A DNA stretch of 60,000 nt from Membranipora membranacea (taxonomy: Eukaryota > Bryozoa > Gymnolaemata > Cheilostomatida > Membraniporidae). Below are positions 1-11,848 of this stretch, piece by piece (the stretch's first letter is position 1; each line of letters begins with the position of its first letter). Location of the stretch: positions 27,456,025 to 27,516,024 of the forward strand of contig OU612070.1 in the NCBI GenBank assembly GCA_914767715.1, given 5' to 3'. Both the position numbers and the translations under genes were made by a program. The notes under the pieces were generated by a model that did no database searches, was not told the origin of the DNA, and saw only the letters and a list, made by a program, of their open reading frames with translations.

Positions 1-154
1 TGACAGTTTGTTGTAGTTTTTGATGAGTGGTTGTCCTGTTTGTAACTGGTAAGGTCATTCGATGGCTTAATGTTTCTTGTTGTGATGAAACATAAGGATT
101 GGCTCTACAAAAATTATAAAGCCATAACTGAGTTTTTATTGTTTGGTTATTTAG

Positions 155-3100
155 ACTCATCCTGATGCTTTGGTGGCCGAAGCACGGGCTGCACCCAGAA
201 ACCAGTACCGTGAACCAGAACCTATAGAGATTACATATGAAAAGAGAAATTTGAACGGAAAGGTTTGTGCGCCTGACAATATAAAATGCAAACAAAAATG
301 TACAAATAGCAAACTGATCGTGTCAAGCTGACATAATCTTTTCATTTTGGTGTATAGGCATGTAGCATCTGTTTTTATCCTTCCTTCATTGTTCGCTACC
401 TTGTCTCTTAGTCATTGTTTTAAAACATTGTAAAACATGATCTTATTTGCCTCTCTCCACTGATCAGTTCAATAAAGTTCATACCAATTAGGCTAAGCAA
501 GGAGTTTGAGGAAACACCTTGAGCGATGTAACTTGTTGTTTACTGATCATTTTTTTACATCTTCCTAAAAATACCCGTAACCGTGGATAGTTTTGTCATG
601 AACTCAATTTTCCACTTTGTTCTATTTGATTTAAAATTCCTTTTGGTGTTGCATCAGTTCCTTTTCTGTGACACTCCTCATTTCCAGCTGCCAAAAATAC
701 TCATAAAATGTACAAGTAGTGTGGTGACAAGATAATGACAGGCAAAACATCACCACTTGTTGAAGAGACATAACAAGTTTGTGCTAGGAGGTGCCAGAAA
801 ACCAGCAGGCCAGCCTCTATAATTGTATACAGAAATAATCTTTATTCCATTATTGTGATCTGTGCAAGGTCATATTTTTAAAGAATTAAAACATATGAAG
901 TTTGTCAAGACCAGCTAGCTGAGCAGGAGAACAGCAAACTTAGGATAAATGCCAGTGATCTCCTTTTCTGATTTATCGTACAGTACAAGGTTGTACTGTT
1001 ATACTGTAGACAAATACACAAACACTCACACCAAGTTCCCATATGTTGTTGTATAGTATCGTGTTTTATTTTGCCCACAGGTATATGGTTGCCCCCATGC
1101 GTGGCCGCATCATGATGCGTACCCAGTACACGAGGAGGTATGTATCTCCGATAACGAGTGTGGAGAAGGGAAGCTCTGCTGCCAGCTATTCCACCAGAAT
1201 CATTGTCTCCGAGCAATGGACGCCACTCCCAAACCAGGTATGAAGTATGTAATGTAACTACGGTGACCTCTCAAATTTTTTGTGTGAAGCTAAGAGCCTA
1301 CAAACTTTATGATTTGATTTTATGTTGATAATCAGATTCAGTTTTTCCTAAAACTACTCAGTGTTAGCAGGGAGAATATAAGTGTTAGTGATCCACATTC
1401 TGTGCCCAAAGAGTTAAAAACAAGGTACTTCAGTATTATATCAAATACATTTTCACTGGGATTTTGATTTGAATTCAGATCAAGCACATGAAGGTACCAT
1501 TCCCAAAGCAATACTAAAGAGTTGAGAGCCTGGCTTAGCTCAAATTAACATTTGATCTGACATTAAGATAATACTTTTGAAAACAACTAGTGCTGATACT
1601 TGGGTGTGGCTCTGATTTGTGACTTTTAGGAGGTAGAATTATGATTTCCTCTCTTGTGATCATTACTGGATTATCTGTGGTGTACGGCTTTATCCACTTG
1701 AAAAAATTCAATTAAAAGAAACGAAATAATATATAGAAGTTGTGCCAACTGATGTAATGGTAACTTTGGACCATCATGTAGGAGTGGATTAGCGGTGATC
1801 TGCCTTAATACAGCGGGTACATTTTACTTTTCTCATCAAAATAGCCTCACTATTCAAACTTATGCAAAGATGCAGAGCCGATAAGGCTGTAAAAGGGATA
1901 ATCCCTGAGTAATGCGATTTGGATGATGATGATCCAGCAAATTTTATAAATAGTGGCTAATCTTATTAGTTTCTTTCCCTGTTGGTCTTTTATCACACAA
2001 GTATTACAGTTAGTTTTACCCTACTGAGAGTCTGTGGAAGGGGTGTAACCTTATCAGGCTTTGCCACTCTGAAAACCTTGTAATTAATCTGTATGATAAC
2101 AAAGCCGCTTAATTAATAACATATTGCCACACGCCTTGTTCCATGTGAGATCTGGCCCTGTTATAAATGTACTTAACATGCCTGCATAGATTGAAGACCC
2201 TCATCTGCAGGAGGTTGTTTAATTTAGCTTCAGAGTTCACCAATGTGCTGCTCTCAAAACAAGCTAAGCTATCAAATTTGGTCAATAACTGAATTGAAAG
2301 TGGAGTTGTTATAACACGTTAAAATAGACGATAACTCAAACGTTTTTGTCATGATATGATATCTGATATATGAGTTTTCAATGTCAATATTGTATATGAT
2401 AATAATTTGAATATACATTACATTGCTGTTGACATTATTTTAGGAGAGTGCAGATTCACGCAGTTTAACCCTTTGTCTCGTTCGCACTGCATGATAGACG
2501 ACCCAGGCTGTCTGTACGACTCGGAGTGTGCAGACCCAACCTGGAAATGCTGCAAAGGTCCTTGTCATTATAATGAGTGCCTGCCATCGACTGACAGTCC
2601 AACACCTGCAGAGATAGCACAAAGCTTCACAGCTGTTCCGGACGCCTTGACTCAGCCTGAGAGTCCACATAACATAGAGCCTCCTCCTCCTCCTCCTGCA
2701 ACCCGTATCGCCACACGGCAGCAAACATCGAATACAGCTGAGGGGTCTGCTGTGGTAGAGACGACCACCAGCTTACAGCAGTTAGTCAGCCGGACACCAG
2801 TTGTTTCTCAGAGAAGGACTGTCACAGCAACCTCAATTCCTTTCAACACAAGATCGGACACGCAACGCGAACCTGTTCAACCAACTCAAGCACACATCAG
2901 TGTGCCTGCCCCCAATGTTCCAACCACACAAGCACCTACTTCTAAAGCACAAACAGTTAACAGGGAACGCGTTGTACAACCCAGTGGGAGATCTGACACT
3001 AGACCTAATGCTGTCACAGCAAACCTGAGGGCATATGAGGAGAATCAAGCAGCAGAGAGTCGTCCCCAACCACGAGCTCAATCCTCTCCACCAGAGATCA

Positions 3101-3399
3101 ATGTACCAATACCTCAGCAACCCTCAGATTCTGGCAATGACTATTTTGTAAGTTCACCCAGTTCATCCACAACGGATAACCCATTCCAGTCCACAACATT
3201 TGGAAGGATTATGCAACCAACCAGGAGTCAATCAAATAGGTTTTTCAACAGTTTCGACAATAGGTTACAATCCGCACTACCCATACCATACACAAACCTA
3301 TTCGGTTCAGAAACACAGTCTAACAGAGAGGGGACAACACTTAATATGTTTGACTCGCCATTCTTTCCGTTTAGTTTTAATGGATTTACAAAGAGATAG
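155..3399 (+). CDS. Secreted WAP-domain protein, 3' part (partial)
   Basis: Three exons are visible: 155-262, 1081-1237 and 2444-3399. The 5' end lies outside the window. Phases join cleanly (0, then 1), each exon follows a pyrimidine-rich AG acceptor, and the stop is at 3397-3399. Exon 2 carries a six-Cys WAP-like module (VCISDNECGEGKLCC). Exon 3 opens with an eight-Cys module (GCLYDSECADPTWKCC) with the spacing and double Cys of the WAP four-disulphide core. About 270 residues rich in Ser, Thr, Pro and Gln follow, with no Cys and no membrane helix, ending in FNGFTKR. WAP proteins are usually secreted protease inhibitors or matrix proteins. No inhibitory loop can be assigned here, so the target is unknown. 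The first exon (THPDALVAEARAAPRNQYRE) matches no family I know. Confidence 0.8.
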
Positions 3400-3609
3400 A
3401 TCTACAGTGAATGGTAATAATTCAATATTGACAATTCTAAGCTTAATTATTAAATTTTAATCAGTAATTAATCAGCTTGGTATTATTATAGCTTATTGTG
3501 CTCAACTTTATATGCTGTTTTTGAAAAAAAGAAGCTCTCAGATTTTCAAGTTTTTGAGGATGTTCTGTTGAACAACACCTGAATGATCAAGCATAAATAA
3601 TTTTAATCA

Positions 3610-3615
3610 AATAAA
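3610..3615 (+). promoter_or_regulatory. Poly(A) signal of the WAP gene
   Basis: A canonical AATAAA lies about 210 bp after the stop codon at 3399 in an AT-rich 3' UTR. It is the first perfect hexamer downstream. Confidence 0.5.
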
Positions 3616-4318
3616 TTGATTTAATGAATTTGGCAATGGACAATCTTTGCGTCTCTCTACCAATTAGGAAACATCGGTACAAAAATTGTTTGTTACATGA
3701 CAAAATATGATTTTATCAAAACTGGTTTTTTTCCGTCATACATAAGTCTGATCTAGTATGCTTATTCATTTGAGATGGTAAACCCTATATAGCCTGTCTT
3801 ACAGAGTACACATATAACTACAGAAAAAGTTTAAACAATGAAATGTTAGATGCATGCGAAGTAATTGATTGTATTTACAAATAACACAAACGAAAGACAA
3901 TTAGAAACAATATCCTTGAGATTTTATTAAATGTTAACAACTTAAAATATGCCAACAAATAACTTGCTGCAAGATGAATTTTTTTGCAGGTTATTGTTCT
4001 TTGGCAGTTTTAAAGTTTATTTATGCAAGTCAGATGCCAACGAAACATGTACGATTAACTAGTTCAATATATCAAGCTTATACCACCCCCCCCCCCCCTT
4101 CACCACCAAGCCTACAAAGATATGTCAGGGTCATCAGGACACCGTATACATTCACTATTCGTTTTATATATCCAGTGTTTTGTCACTGGAGTTGTCAGTC
4201 ATGTCGAACAAAATATAATGAAAGATTGAGGAGGCAGTTTCGCGCTTTGGCTGTGATATTACCAAGTTTACAGTCGTTGTTATCTTTGTGGACCTTTCGG
4301 CTTTGGAGGGCTTTGATT
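3616..4318. other. Convergent intergenic stretch
   Basis: This lies between two genes whose 3' ends face each other. It holds a poly-C tract near 4085-4098. Minus-strand AATAAA signals at 4016-4021 and 3923-3928 are likely 3' ends of the receptor gene. No exon is recognised. Confidence 0.5.
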
Positions 4319-7300
4319 TTAGTTTCTGGTTTTCCGTTGGGGTGTTTTCTTTGTCCCATTTTTGTTTGTAACATTAAGCAATTCATAATCTGCCACTGTA
4401 TGACCAGCGTTTTCGTCTACTCTTGTGTTTGGATTCCTTTTTATCTGAGTATATGTGTCGTTAGGTCTACCGCCCTGTTGAACAGGAGTATAATTATAGT
4501 CCTTTACATCAGAGTAGTACTCGTCAGGTTCCTGTTCTGTTTGTTGATTGTTTCTGAATGCTGTTGGTTGGCCTTGATGCTGACCATCGACATCATCAGT
4601 CGATAGATAGTAGTGTTTGTAGGTCAGACGCCTGTCTATATTAGTATACTGCTGGTCTCCTGGGTACGGAGAGGTATATACTGCGGAGGGATAGTTGAGG
4701 GAGTTATCACTCTCCCTCATATCATAAAGGGGAGCTCCTTTAGGTTGCCAGCTTGTGTTACTTAAGTTCATAGTTAGATGTTGTGATGAAGACAGTGCAG
4801 CAGGCTGTCGGTTTTTTGATGGTGCTGGCTGTTTACGCACTTTTGTCCTTGACATTCTGCCTGTAGTCCTGGTCTTACCAGCAGGAGCAGCGGCAGCAGC
4901 AGCAGCCCTAGCTGAGTAAATACTAGCTTGAGATCTCTGGTTACTGGATGGTAGACGTGAGAGTATGCGGCTACCAATACGACCTCCTCCTCCATATATA
5001 CTATAGTCATCTGTAGAATGAAAGTCATTACATCAGTATAGGGACTTTCAGGTCGTTATTTGTAACGGCCATTGAATTCCATATCTGGAATAGCATCATT
5101 AGCTTTCCTTTGCTAATCAATGGGTTTGCAAAAATAGCCATTCTAGGAAAGCCCAAATTATTGACATTGAAGGCAATTTATAACTGTTTGCAGTTTTGCA
5201 ACAAGACTATTTCCCAGGTTATATTATTCATGCTAGTAGGGATAACCAATCAGATCAATGTCAGATCAGTTCCTGTGTTGAGTGTTCTAACTGTATAAGA
5301 TTATGTTGATGTTTCCATTCCATGAGAAGATTTAATTCAGTGGTTACAGCACAATGTAGGTATTACTAATGTGTAATTTCATGCATATACCTCTCATACT
5401 CTAAACTCATTCTATCAATCTCAACCTTTGTCAATTAAAGGACAAGCCAACGCTCTACTGTTTAAGAGATTTCAGCGTGTTGCATGGTTGGATAATGGTA
5501 CCGATCTCCCACACACTACCCAAATGAAAGGTTGAGCCAAAGATACACAAAATTGTGTGACTTGGGCAATCCATGCAACGCGTACCAAGAAAACTGACAA
5601 TACCTTTAACGTAGAAAACATATTATACATGGTATACAAACAGTTTTACCATTATTTCGAGGTGCTCTGCCGTATAAAGAGATAATACTCCTGTCCTTGT
5701 CAGCCCTTTCCTGACTCTCCTTTACTTTCACCAGAGCAAGTTGTCTCAGCTCCTCAACCTGCTTGGCGATGTCAGTTTTGGGCTCGGCAGCTACCACGGA
5801 TGGCTTGGCTTTACACATTTTTCTGCAAAAGTTTAGAAGATCTAAACTTTTCTTTTTTGCAAAGTCAAACTCTTTGCATATCACTAGATACACATTTTAT
5901 TTCCCGTCCATATATCCATGTATGCATTGTCTATCAGGGGTGCTCAAACTATGGTTTGCGGGCCAAATTTGGCCCACTTGCTATTTTTAGGTGGCCCACT
6001 TGCCCATAAAAAAACTCACCTGTTGCGACTGTCCACTGATAGCCTTCTTGCTTGACGCAAAAAAGTCTGGCCCACTTCAATATGCTAATTTTAAAAAGTG
6101 GCTCACTGGTAAAAAAGTTTGAGAACCCCTGGTCTATGCCTATGGCCAGCCTGGCATAAACATAGATAGTATGGTGTGTGTAATCATTTACTGGTTTGGT
6201 AAGTCATAGGTAGATCAAGTTCAATCCAATTTTCCCGGGTTTGGAGTTAATTCGAGTAGGAGGTTCCTCAGTAGAATGGGAATGACTCAAACAGAATTCA
6301 GGCAATTTGAATCTAACTAGATCTCTAAGTCATAGGTGTATGATGTTTCTATAATATACCGTATGGTGATATTATTTCAAGCTAGTGGAGTGGTTATAAA
6401 AAAACAGCCTCTCATCGTCCCTTATATTACCGTGTTGTTGAGTTATTCAGTACAGTATATCGCATCATGTCTTAAAACACAAATCGACAGTTGCTGGACT
6501 TACAGGGTCAGGCATGTGATGCAGGCAACTAGTAAAAGGATTCCAACAGCTGACGAGACCACAATGGCAAAAAACACCAAATCGTCTTTTGCTAAAAATA
6601 AAGAATACTCTTATCATACAATCGTAGAAACATAAGCTCACATACTGGATTGACTCGTTAACTCATTTAAACAAATCAATGTTTTTAAAATTTTTCTTGT
6701 ATAGATTGATTTGAAATTAGTACGCTTTGTTTCAGAATCTGAGAATATGAGAAGCACATTGTGACATACCAACACAGCGGGCGCTTGTCGTCCATTTGCT
6801 GTCCTGACATGTCCATAAATAGCTCTCTCCCTTACCAGGCTTAATTACAAACCCCTTGTTACAGATCATCTCATATTCACGATCAGTGGCAAAATAGTAC
6901 AGCTGGCTGGCTCCAGGATTTAAAATCTCACCATCCAGCTCAAAATAAGGCAGCTGACATGCTTCACCTAGAACAAAACGCACTGTCACAATCTTTCTAT
7001 AGTTCCTCTTTTGATAAAAATTATTTTGTAGGGGAAATTTAACTTGAGGTACTTAAACCACTGCTGTCACAGCTTGGCTTTGCCCAGCAGAGCCACCAGA
7101 CATAAATTTAAATAGACAGTTGTGGCATCAAAGCATCTAGGCAGTAGCTTTGCATGGAGTTATGAGCTCACAAAAAGTATAGGGAACAACTTCTTCCCCA
7201 GTCATCTGCTATTAATGATGACAAATGTTGACACTGACCAGTCAGGTGCCTTTAAAAATCTAGCCGAGATCAAACACTAATAAAAGTTTTGGATCTCAGC

Positions 7301-10300
7301 TAGAATTTAAAGACTGGCTAGGGAAGAAGTTACTCCCAGCTGTGAGCACAAGGCAACAGTTTTGGGATTAAATATAGTTTCAATGTGAATCCCGGCATCG
7401 CACAGCTGTTTTCTATGTGATTACCTTGGTGTTACATACTGAATGTCAATGACTGCAACTATGCATATACAAATGTAACATGATTATAAAATTGAGTGTG
7501 ATATTACCTAGCTTAAAGTAGAGGATAGTACTTTGAGCAGTAAAATTTCCAGATTGAGCCAGTAAGGAGATGAGATATTCTCCTATTTCGCTTATCGAAG
7601 AGGAGTAATTCATCTTGTTAGCCGGGCTTGACGGACTGAATGCGGGCAGAACACTGCTGTTAGCTATGGTCACATTCTCACAGTCACTAGCATTCCTTTT
7701 AAAACACTTGCTGAAGATTAAGGACTGCTGGTAACCGTCTGGGTCCAGCTCCCACTCAAACGTTTGTGTGCGATTATCACTGACAGTGGCCAATCTAAAG
7801 TCTTTCGGAGCATTTGGCTCTACAATAATTGTTGAGAATAATATATAGGTGATGACTAGAAAGATACATTTGAAATATGACTTTATCATCAAAGTAAGCA
7901 TACTGAACTGCAATTGAACTGCAACTGATCTTTTGGTAGCAGTTTCTCCGATTAGATTTGATTAATCGTACTCCAATTTCCCCCATCAAAATTAGATGAA
8001 GTAGCCGTCCAACTACTGTGGTCAACTTACTAACGACGAAGAGAAGATTTTTTGTGTGAGACTGATGTGTCTTGCCTAGCTGGATAACAACTCGAGCGCT
8101 AAAGTTATAATGGCCACCAGGCACTGGTAGGGTAAGCGGATCAGACTGATTTGACAGATAGAACTTGCGGTTGTCAGTCAAGTTGAAATCAGAGGCTGCA
8201 AAAGATTCGAGTAAAAACGACTATTCAGGTCACAGTTCACATGTTGTTGAGATTTGACATATGAGTGTCGTTTATATGGGTCTGTGTGTTTAATGCAGAA
8301 AATTGAAAAAAAAGTATTATTTAGAAATAATCAAAGTAGGGTCCAGGGTTATCTTCTACTGTACCGCTTAAAATCTTTGAGAATTGAGTAGCGTTGTTCC
8401 CTCCAGCTCGAGGAAGTATTCGTTTCCCTAAGATAAAAATTCCAGAGAATCTACTTGTGACTAGCGGATTTACAGTCACATAAACAACCAGGTCTTTAGT
8501 ATTATTTCCTTCTTGTTCTACATGGAAATTCTTCACTGGCTTTGGTACTAAAAATGACAACAAGCGATATATGAAAGAGAACTGATAATCTTTGGCTCTG
8601 ATTGGCTAGTGTAAGCTGTACTAGGGTGGGAGGTGTGAGCCCCATGATTTGAATTTAGTTAAACATAAGTTTAAATCCAAGAGAACAAGATTTAAAATTT
8701 TTAAAAGGCAAGCGCCAACTTTTTTTCACATTGCCAATGGCATAAGGGAAAAAGTAAAAGACAGCTTGGTATATTCATTTGGTAGGAAAACGAACACAAT
8801 ATTGTCAGTATTCTTCAAAATGTAAGACCAGCGTAAAAAACACAGATCGGGGCATGACAAATTACACTCTGGACTATACTTTAAATATAGAATAGAATTT
8901 ATAATTGACCCCAGATAAGGGCCTAAAATGAATAAGTTATGACTCACTGGTAAATCCGATTGCAGATTTAGCTGTGGAGTATTTTGTCGCCTCATAATCA
9001 TCTGCCTTCGCATCACTCATAGATTTGATTGTAAAATTAAACTCCACCCCTGCAGGTAATCCATGGTACTCCAGGGTAGAGATGTTAGCCGACGTAATCT
9101 ATCAGTGATAGAAAGGGGCGTAGAAATGGGCGTAGAAAGGGCCGTAGAAAGGGCCGTAGAAAGGGGCGTAGAAAGATGCGTAGAAAGGGGCGAGCCAACT
9201 ACTAATAATCTATTGTATAATTGAGTGTTTAGGGTCTTGGGTCTTATCTTCACCTTTCCATTGACTACTATTGCCTTTGTGACAGGCCTACTTCAACCAG
9301 ATTCTTAAACTATATCACCAAGGAATATATCAGCTCTCCCCTTAAAGTAACACTCCTACTCGGATGTCTGACAGAGACAAAACTTTGCACCACATTAGTA
9401 AATATTAACAAGGAGTAACACTGCTGCTCTTTGATATTAACGACATACTGAGATAAACTCACTCTCTCTGTTTGAGGACATAATAAACACTCTATTTGTA
9501 GTCTATGCACTCTATTAGTCGCCACTGGCTCCTGGACAACAGTTAGCTGTACAGTATCCTCGCCACCAAGGGACTGGTAAAAGTTTTTAACCGGCAACGG
9601 ATCTGAAAACAGAAAGCTTTGTTGAGTCATCCTTTCAAGAAGTAAACCTCAATTACCTTTTACATCTTCCAACCAATTATGAGGACTTGAGTCTAAAAGT
9701 ATCAAAATAAATTATCGTCTGTTTTTGGTGAGTGTTGTTAATATGATCAATATTTCAGGCAAATGACGTCGTAACTTTAAAATCCTTCCACTTTTGGACT
9801 CCCTTACGGCTTGAAACTAAATTAAGAACATAAGCTATGTGAAGTGGTGACAACCCGATTTTATACACTTTTTCCATCTTATGCCTAGTTGTGAATGTGT
9901 GACATAATTTACCAAAGTGTTTGTGTGCGATCACTCTCTGTGAGTCGATGTTTTTCAGAGAATTCTTGGTCTGAAATTCAAATGATAGCAAGCTGCCGTG
10001 TATCAGGTAGGTGCCAGATGGAAACGGAATAATCTGACTCTCATTGGTCGGATTCACAATCTGAATAAATAAAATGGGTGTCTTGGGTGGATAATAAATA
10101 CTCTCTTATAAAACACTATGTTGTATTCAAATGGATAAATGTTTTAGATCACTTTAGTTTATAACAATAATTGTCATAGAACAGTCCATAAAGCTATTGT
10201 TTACATAATAATTCTGAGAGAAGGAGTTCTGAGCACTTACACTTCGTGGGAATCCAGCCGGACATCCAGAGAAACAATTTATCATCAATTGGTCAATGGT

Positions 10301-11848
10301 GTTCCTGGAGGGATTGTACAAAATCCAGGTCAGCTCTAATTGATTTCTCACAAAGTCAGCCAGTATTTGTATATTCTCCACGTTCTTAGGAGCTTAGGAG
10401 AAAAGTGTCGAGCTTTAGTAAAAATTGATTGCTCTGTATCTAGTTTTAGGTGCTCAAACAACTGTGAGTGAATGGATGTGCAATGGCATTCCACAACCAT
10501 TCGCTCACATAAGCACTGGTATACACTTAGTTATTATGAATTTATTGGCCTCTTTACTTTACTTTACGGTACTTTACGATACTTTACGGCTAAACATTTG
10601 TCATCAGCTGCAGCTGATCCACAAAACAAGCCCACTATTATTTTCACAAATTTCCCATACTGCTCAAACTTACCGAGGTTAAGATTACCGTCCCAATGCC
10701 AGCCCCATCTCCTGGTGTATTCTATGCGTATAGAGTACACCTCCCCATAAACATGATCTGTAGAGAAACCTTCTGAGTAGTCCCTATTATTGGTATGTGA
10801 CACCGTCAGGTTAACATTTGTATTACTATTCGTGATGATGATCTTAGTTACCGTAACGGATGGCCGATGTGTCCATTTCACTATTAACCTTTCCTGACCT
10901 TGGAAGCGGTCAAAGCTGTGAGATAGGTCTTCAAATTGTTCTGCATCCACAGAAAAAGAAAAACCAAGAACACAGAATTGGTTTTTTTATCCTTCAATCA
11001 TCGTCATACCTGACAAGTCTCCCTTTTTGGTAGGAAGCCTCCCAGTTTTTAGGGTCTTTTTCCACCCCTTCCCTATCTCCCTTTTTCCTCCCTTTTTTCA
11101 GCTTCCTTTACCCAGAAAACTTTTTAAGCTTCTTTTTGCAAGGGAAACTATGTTTTCCGATCTCAGCAGTGCATATTACTAAGTAATTGCTTATTAAAAT
11201 TACTGCTTGTATGTAAAAACAGGTAAAATGACGCAATTCATAATATGAAAGCTCAACTTTTGGCATAGAAATATGACAAAGGGCTGAATTGCGCCGACAC
11301 TCTGGGGAGCAGAGCCGTATTCCGGGTTAGGAGTTTGTCCGCGGAGACCTCCTGATTTCTGAGTCTACCTACTTGTCATGTATGATCATCGTACAGCTTG
11401 AGGTTTCAAGCTGGGCACAACCAGACCCTAAATACTAATCACTCTCATGAGCAGGTACGCCTTAGACCAATGAACTAAACCTTTGAAGAGAGTAAGACCT
11501 TTGAATGGAACCTTTGAATGGAACCTTTGAAAGTAAGACCTTTGAAGGAATTTAACACCTTTGAATGAGTCTAAGCAATGAAGAGGTTTAGTTCATTGCT
11601 TAGACAAACTCAAAACTAAAACTTTGAATGCGGTTGGTCTGGCTGGCTATGAGCACTAGCATTGACATGTTGGTGTGATTGGCCAGTTGGAGGAAGCCAA
11701 TCAGATCAGAGCCAACACATTAGCTTTTTGAGCATCTATATCCTTGCATTTAGATTTGAGAATGTGCACACTTACCAGTGATTGGTAATATACAGATCAG
11801 AAGCAGTACACAGGAGATGGTTAAAGTGAACAGCACAGAACTCATCAT
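4319..11848 (-). CDS. Type I receptor: FN3-like repeats, sushi domain, TM, tyrosine-rich tail
   Basis: Thirteen exons, in transcript order: 11776-11848, 10674-10940, 10241-10392, 9913-10060, 9463-9602, 8948-9098, 8365-8547, 8031-8195, 7508-7819, 6770-6967, 6504-6591, 5650-5822, 4319-5010. They total 2742 nt, an exact multiple of three (913 residues). The start is a double ATG followed by a hydrophobic signal peptide. Five FN3-like modules follow (about residues 25-113, 114-213, 214-310, 311-426, 427-530). They are marked by recurring starts such as PKNVENI, PLPVKNF, PKPVKNF and PNAPKDF. Next is a four-Cys, one-Trp sushi domain (531-596), a membrane helix (about 601-625), a charged amphipathic segment and a long tail. 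Tail tyrosines sit in Y857-TPV, Y870-TQI and Y892-ELL. The exon 7 donor at 8365 is a weak site chosen because it restores phase. I know no named family with this exact order. It is probably a cell-surface adhesion or signalling receptor; the ligand is unknown. Confidence 0.8.
5935..6131. mobile_element. hAT-like MITE in receptor intron 11
   Basis: A 197-bp element begins CAGGGGTGCTCAAACT and ends with its reverse complement form AGTTTGAGAACCCCTG. GTCTAT flanks both sides directly, so at least 6 bp of a target duplication remain. CAGGG-type ends are typical of hAT elements. The ends match the element at 44917-45432. It has no coding capacity. Confidence 0.75.
7164..7346. repeat. Imperfect foldback in receptor intron 9
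   Basis: Outer arms at about 7164-7204 and 7312-7346 pair imperfectly (GGGAACAACTTCTTCCC against GGGAAGAAGTTACTCC). A better inner pair lies at about 7255-7277 and 7287-7313 (AAATCTAGCCGAGATC against GATCTCAGCTAGAATTT). It looks like a degraded foldback element. No target duplication was found. Confidence 0.5.
9109..9191. repeat. 12-bp minisatellite forming a polypyrimidine tract
   Basis: About seven copies of a GGGGCGTAGAAA-type unit. On the minus strand this reads as a run of CCCCTTTCTACG units ending about 10 bp before the AG acceptor of receptor exon 6 (first exon base 9098). The array therefore serves as the pyrimidine tract of that splice site. Confidence 0.75.

Noticed and set aside
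2440-3460. Several ORFs on both strands over the WAP gene's last exon
   Set aside because: Shadows of the Ser/Thr/Pro-rich coding frame, which is continuous with the WAP modules through splicing.
4774-5028. 84-residue minus-strand ORF with a hydrophobic run
   Set aside because: It is an out-of-frame shadow of receptor exon 13, whose phase is fixed by the other exons.
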